From: Hyphomicrobiales bacterium
GTDB lineage: Bacteria; Pseudomonadota; Alphaproteobacteria; Rhizobiales; Hyphomicrobiaceae
Direction of reading: 5' to 3'
DNA: 6,922 nt
NCBI GenBank assembly: GCA_017304275.1
Contig: JAFKKW010000431.1
Span: 1-6,922 of the forward strand
Position numbers and translations under genes: made by a program. Under the pieces are notes generated by a model that ran no database searches, was not told where the DNA came from, and was given only the letters and a program-made list of their open reading frames with translations. The first letter of the stretch is position 1. The number at the start of each line of letters is the position of its first letter. Shown here piece by piece: positions 5,142 to 6,922 of this stretch.

Positions 5142-6454
5142 ACATGCTCCCCTTCGCGCTTTCGATCATCGCCACGCTCGCGCTCGCGGCGTGCGGCGAG
5201 GAGTCCACGCAGCCTGTGTCCGCCACGACAGGCCCGAACCCGACGCTTGCCGAACCCAAATCGCAGTTCATTCCGACCGTGAATATCGCTCCGGCGAGAG
5301 GGTGGCCCGAGGGCGGCAAGCCCAAGGCCGCGCCCGGCTTGGCCGTGGCGGCATTCGCCGCCAATCTGGACCATCCGCGCTGGCTATATGTGCTGCCCAA
5401 CGGTGATGTGCTGGTCGCGGAGACCAACAAGCCCGAAGGCAGCGGCGGCAAGAGCGGATTTGCGGCATGGGTGATGGGCAAGGTGATGGGACGCGCGGGC
5501 GCAGGCGTCCCGAGCGCAAATCGCATCACGCTGTTGCGCGATGGAAATGGCGATGGGATCGCGGAGACGCGGAGCGTCTTTCTCTCAGGCCTCAACTCAC
5601 CGTTCGGCATGGCACTGATCGGCAAGGATTTCTATGTCGCGAACACCGACGCCATCTTGCGCTTCCCCTACATCGATGGCGCCACCGAGATCCGCGAGGC
5701 GGGCACCAAGGTCACCGATCTGCCGTCCCTGCCATTCAATCATCACTGGACCAAGAACCTGATCGCCTCGCAGGACGGAACCAAGCTGTTTGCAACCGTT
5801 GGATCGAACAGCAACGTCGGCGAAAATGGCATGGAGGCCGAGGAGCACCGGGCGGCGATCCTCGAGGTCGATCTCGCGAGCGGCGCGAAGCGCGTCTTCG
5901 CATCGGGTTTGCGCAACCCGAACGGTATGGGTTGGGAGCCGACGACGAACACGCTCTGGACGGTCGTCAACGAGCGCGACGAGATCGGCAACGACTTGGT
6001 GCCTGACTACCTGACGTCCGTAAAGGAAGGCGGGTTCTACGGCTGGCCCTACAGCTACTATGGACAGCACGTGGATGTGCGGGTCTCGCCGCAGAAGCCC
6101 GATCTCGTGGCGAAGGCGATCGTGCCGGACTATGCGCTCGGCGCGCATACCGCCTCGCTCGGGCTCGCCTTCTCAAGCGGAACCTTGCTGCCGGAGCGAC
6201 TGCGCCAGGGGGCCTTCGTGGGACAACACGGGTCTTGGAACCGCAAGCCACCGAGCGGCTATCAGGTCATCTTCGTTCCGTTCCGGGACGGGAAGCCCGA
6301 TGGCCAGCCGGAGCCGCTGCTGACCGGATTTCTGAACGACAACGGAGAGGCGCAAGGTCGCCCCGTCGGCGTCGCCATGGACCGCACGGGTGCACTGCTG
6401 GTGGCCGATGACGTGGGGAACGTCGTCTGGCGTGTCGGGCCGGATCGCAATTGA
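5138..6454 (+). CDS. PQQ-dependent sugar dehydrogenase-like lipoprotein (sorbosone dehydrogenase family)
   Basis: The product has 438 residues and belongs to the glucose/sorbosone dehydrogenase beta-propeller family, periplasmic quinoproteins that oxidise sugars or aldehydes with PQQ. A lipobox, LAAC (Cys19), closes a hydrophobic leader, so the mature protein should be a lipid-anchored periplasmic protein. Family marks in order: LDHPRWLYVLPNGDVLVAET (77-96), a calcium-loop-like DGNGDG (135-140), LNSPFGMAL, FNHHWTKNLIAS with His202/His203 near the expected catalytic His, ASGLRNPNGMGW, the acidic NERDEIGNDLVPDYL, GGFYGWPYSYYG, and the final GRPVGVAMDRTGALLVADD blade. Length is normal and the frame intact, ending in TGATAA. 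GTG 5138 is preferred because AGGAGA is 7 nt upstream; ATG 5144 would be 13 nt away. The leader has no Lys or Arg before its hydrophobic core, which is unusual. The natural substrate is unknown. Confidence 0.9.
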   Translation: MNMLPFALSIIATLALAACGEESTQPVSATTGPNPTLAEPKSQFIPTVNIAPARGWPEGGKPKAAPGLAVAAFAANLDHPRWLYVLPNGDVLVAETNKPEGSGGKSGFAAWVMGKVMGRAGAGVPSANRITLLRDGNGDGIAETRSVFLSGLNSPFGMALIGKDFYVANTDAILRFPYIDGATEIREAGTKVTDLPSLPFNHHWTKNLIASQDGTKLFATVGSNSNVGENGMEAEEHRAAILEVDLASGAKRVFASGLRNPNGMGWEPTTNTLWTVVNERDEIGNDLVPDYLTSVKEGGFYGWPYSYYGQHVDVRVSPQKPDLVAKAIVPDYALGAHTASLGLAFSSGTLLPERLRQGAFVGQHGSWNRKPPSGYQVIFVPFRDGKPDGQPEPLLTGFLNDNGEAQGRPVGVAMDRTGALLVADDVGNVVWRVGPDRN

Positions 6455-6587
6455 TAAGTCGCGCGTTACCCAGATGGACACCTCAAGCCACGCCGCGAGG
6501 TCGCAACGAAGGCGCGGTTAGGATGTCAGTGCGTTCAAGTCGGTCGAGAGCTGACCGCCTCATGCCCCGGGCTGTCTCCGAGCCGGT

Positions 6588-6608
6588 GGTAGCAGAATAA
6601 GGTAGCAG
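6588..6608 (+). repeat. Short direct repeat GGTAGCAG
   Basis: GGTAGCAG occurs at 6588-6595 and again at 6601-6608, with a 13-nt period. It lies where the G+C content drops. It may be a small protein-binding site or chance. Confidence 0.5.
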
Positions 6609-6618
6609 TCGAGCTAGC

Positions 6619-6643
6619 GAAACCATTGGAATCCAATGGTTTC
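6619..6643. repeat. 25-nt near-perfect palindrome
   Basis: GAAACCATTGGA (6619-6630) and TCCAATGGTTTC (6632-6643) are perfect 12-bp arms around one central A (6631). There is no T-tract, so it is not a typical terminator. The tight symmetry suits a dimeric DNA-binding protein or a recombinase core site. Confidence 0.85.
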
Positions 6644-6670
6644 CACAATATCAATGGCTTATGGCTGTTT

Positions 6671-6698
6671 TGGCGCCCCGTAGGGGCATCGAACCCCA
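6671..6698 (-). other. tRNA 3'-end-like sequence, possible attachment-site remnant
   Basis: On the minus strand the stretch reads as TGGGG, loop TTCGATG, CCCCT, ACGGGGC, G, CCA, which matches the order and spacing of a T-arm, 3' acceptor strand, discriminator base and CCA. Two faults: the outer T-stem pair is T-T, and the last loop base is G rather than a pyrimidine. No 5' half of a tRNA (acceptor GCCCCGT) lies in the expected place, so it is not a functional tRNA gene. It could be the 3' fragment left at one end of a tRNA-integrated element, or chance. Confidence 0.22.
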
Positions 6699-6768
6699 GA
6701 GCAACAAATCGTTGAACATCAATAATGTAGAGCAATATCAGGTTAGAAGCCCCATACCCTGCCCTCAT

Positions 6769-6804
6769 TGAGCCTAACTTCGGGTCTAACATCGGGTCTA
6801 ACAT
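6769..6804 (+). repeat. 12-nt tandem repeat, two exact copies and one degenerate
   Basis: CGGGTCTAACAT occurs at 6781-6792 and 6793-6804 back to back. The 12 bases before them (6769-6780, TGAGCCTAACTT) match in 8 of 12 positions, giving three units in phase. They end 22 nt before the integrase start codon and may be sites for the integrase, an excisionase or a repressor. Confidence 0.75.
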
Positions 6805-6826
6805 CATCACTTTTTGTTGCAGACAG

Positions 6827-6922
6827 ATGGCACCTACATCCCACCTCAAACCGCACCGCAGAAAAGGCCATTGGTACCTCGTTAGGAGGGTACCAAACGA
6901 GTATCGATCTTTCGAAAAGCGA
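6827..6922 (+). CDS. N-terminus of a probable tyrosine recombinase/integrase (3' truncated by window edge)
   Basis: Thirty-two codons from ATG 6827 run to the window edge without a stop. The peptide contains KPHRRKGHWYLVRRVPNEY followed by RSFEKR. The pattern of a short basic head and YLVRRVP plus an aromatic residue resembles the start of DUF6538-type N-terminal regions of phage and island integrases in alphaproteobacteria, from memory of the family. The catalytic domain (Arg, His-x-x-Arg, Tyr) would lie outside. The frame is open upstream to a stop at 6728-6730 but has no ATG, GTG or TTG there, so ATG 6827 is the likely start, although no good Shine-Dalgarno sequence precedes it. The low-G+C, repeat-rich DNA in front supports a mobile origin. 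It could instead be another small basic DNA-binding protein. Confidence 0.55.
   Translation, partial: MAPTSHLKPHRRKGHWYLVRRVPNEYRSFEKR

Larger units (their letters stand above)
6455..6826. other. Non-coding junction between dehydrogenase and integrase, probable element end
   Basis: No convincing gene is visible. The first ~135 bases keep the high G+C of the core genes (65% at 6541-6600). From about 6595 it falls to about 47% (hand count, 6601-6840). The low-G+C part holds a short direct repeat, a 25-nt palindrome, a tRNA-3'-end-like sequence and a 12-nt tandem repeat, each listed separately. No T-tailed terminator follows the dehydrogenase. The arrangement suits the left boundary of an integrated element. 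Confidence 0.5.

Noticed and set aside
5597..6148. 183-codon minus-strand frame inside the dehydrogenase gene
   Set aside because: It lies wholly opposite a well-supported beta-propeller gene and its product matches nothing I recognise.
6535..6849. 104-codon minus-strand frame in the junction region
   Set aside because: It reads through the palindrome, the tRNA-like stretch and the 12-nt repeats (giving MLDPMLDP), has no domain and overlaps the integrase start; the repeats explain the open frame.

Overview
The window looks like chromosome of a GC-rich alphaproteobacterium, most likely Hyphomicrobiales (the Bradyrhizobium, Methylobacterium and Rhizobium side of the class). The evidence is the exported DUF1236 protein, a family I know mainly from this group, two close matches to the EcfG general-stress promoter (GGAAC, 16 nt, CGTT), and high G+C at third codon positions. 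The species cannot be read from the sequence.

Layout. Positions 1-538 hold the C-terminal part of EutC, the small subunit of adenosylcobalamin-dependent ethanolamine ammonia-lyase. After an EcfG-like promoter comes an exported DUF1236 protein with a long disordered linker (717-1484), closed by a clear intrinsic terminator (1493-1521). The next ~450 bases hold only one doubtful hydrophobic small ORF. On the minus strand lie a periplasmic single-domain cupin (1979-2446) and, 45 nt upstream of it, a likely small one-helix membrane protein (2492-2743). Divergent from these is a two-gene operon: a NarX/UhpB-type (HisKA_3) sensor kinase with a two-cysteine periplasmic domain (2912-4279) and its NarL/LuxR-type response regulator (4285-4941). 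Then comes a predicted PQQ-dependent sorbosone/glucose dehydrogenase-like lipoprotein (5138-6454) with its own EcfG-like promoter.

The right end differs in character. From about 6595 the G+C content falls from about 65-70% to about 47% (hand count for 6601-6840). This stretch carries a near-perfect 25-nt palindrome, a 12-nt tandem repeat, a sequence resembling a tRNA 3' end on the minus strand, and the first 32 codons of a tyrosine-recombinase-like integrase (6827 to the window edge). I read it as the left end of an integrated element.

How the parts may work together (inference). The DUF1236 protein and the quinoprotein-like lipoprotein may both belong to the general stress regulon. The sensor/regulator pair may control the divergent cupin genes, the dehydrogenase, or both. 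LuxR-type pairs next to PQQ enzymes often govern alcohol, aldehyde or C1 oxidation, but nothing here shows the signal. I see no clearly new multi-gene system. The least explained parts are the small membrane protein with the cupin, the inverted repeats covering two Shine-Dalgarno sites, and the repeat-rich junction in front of the integrase.
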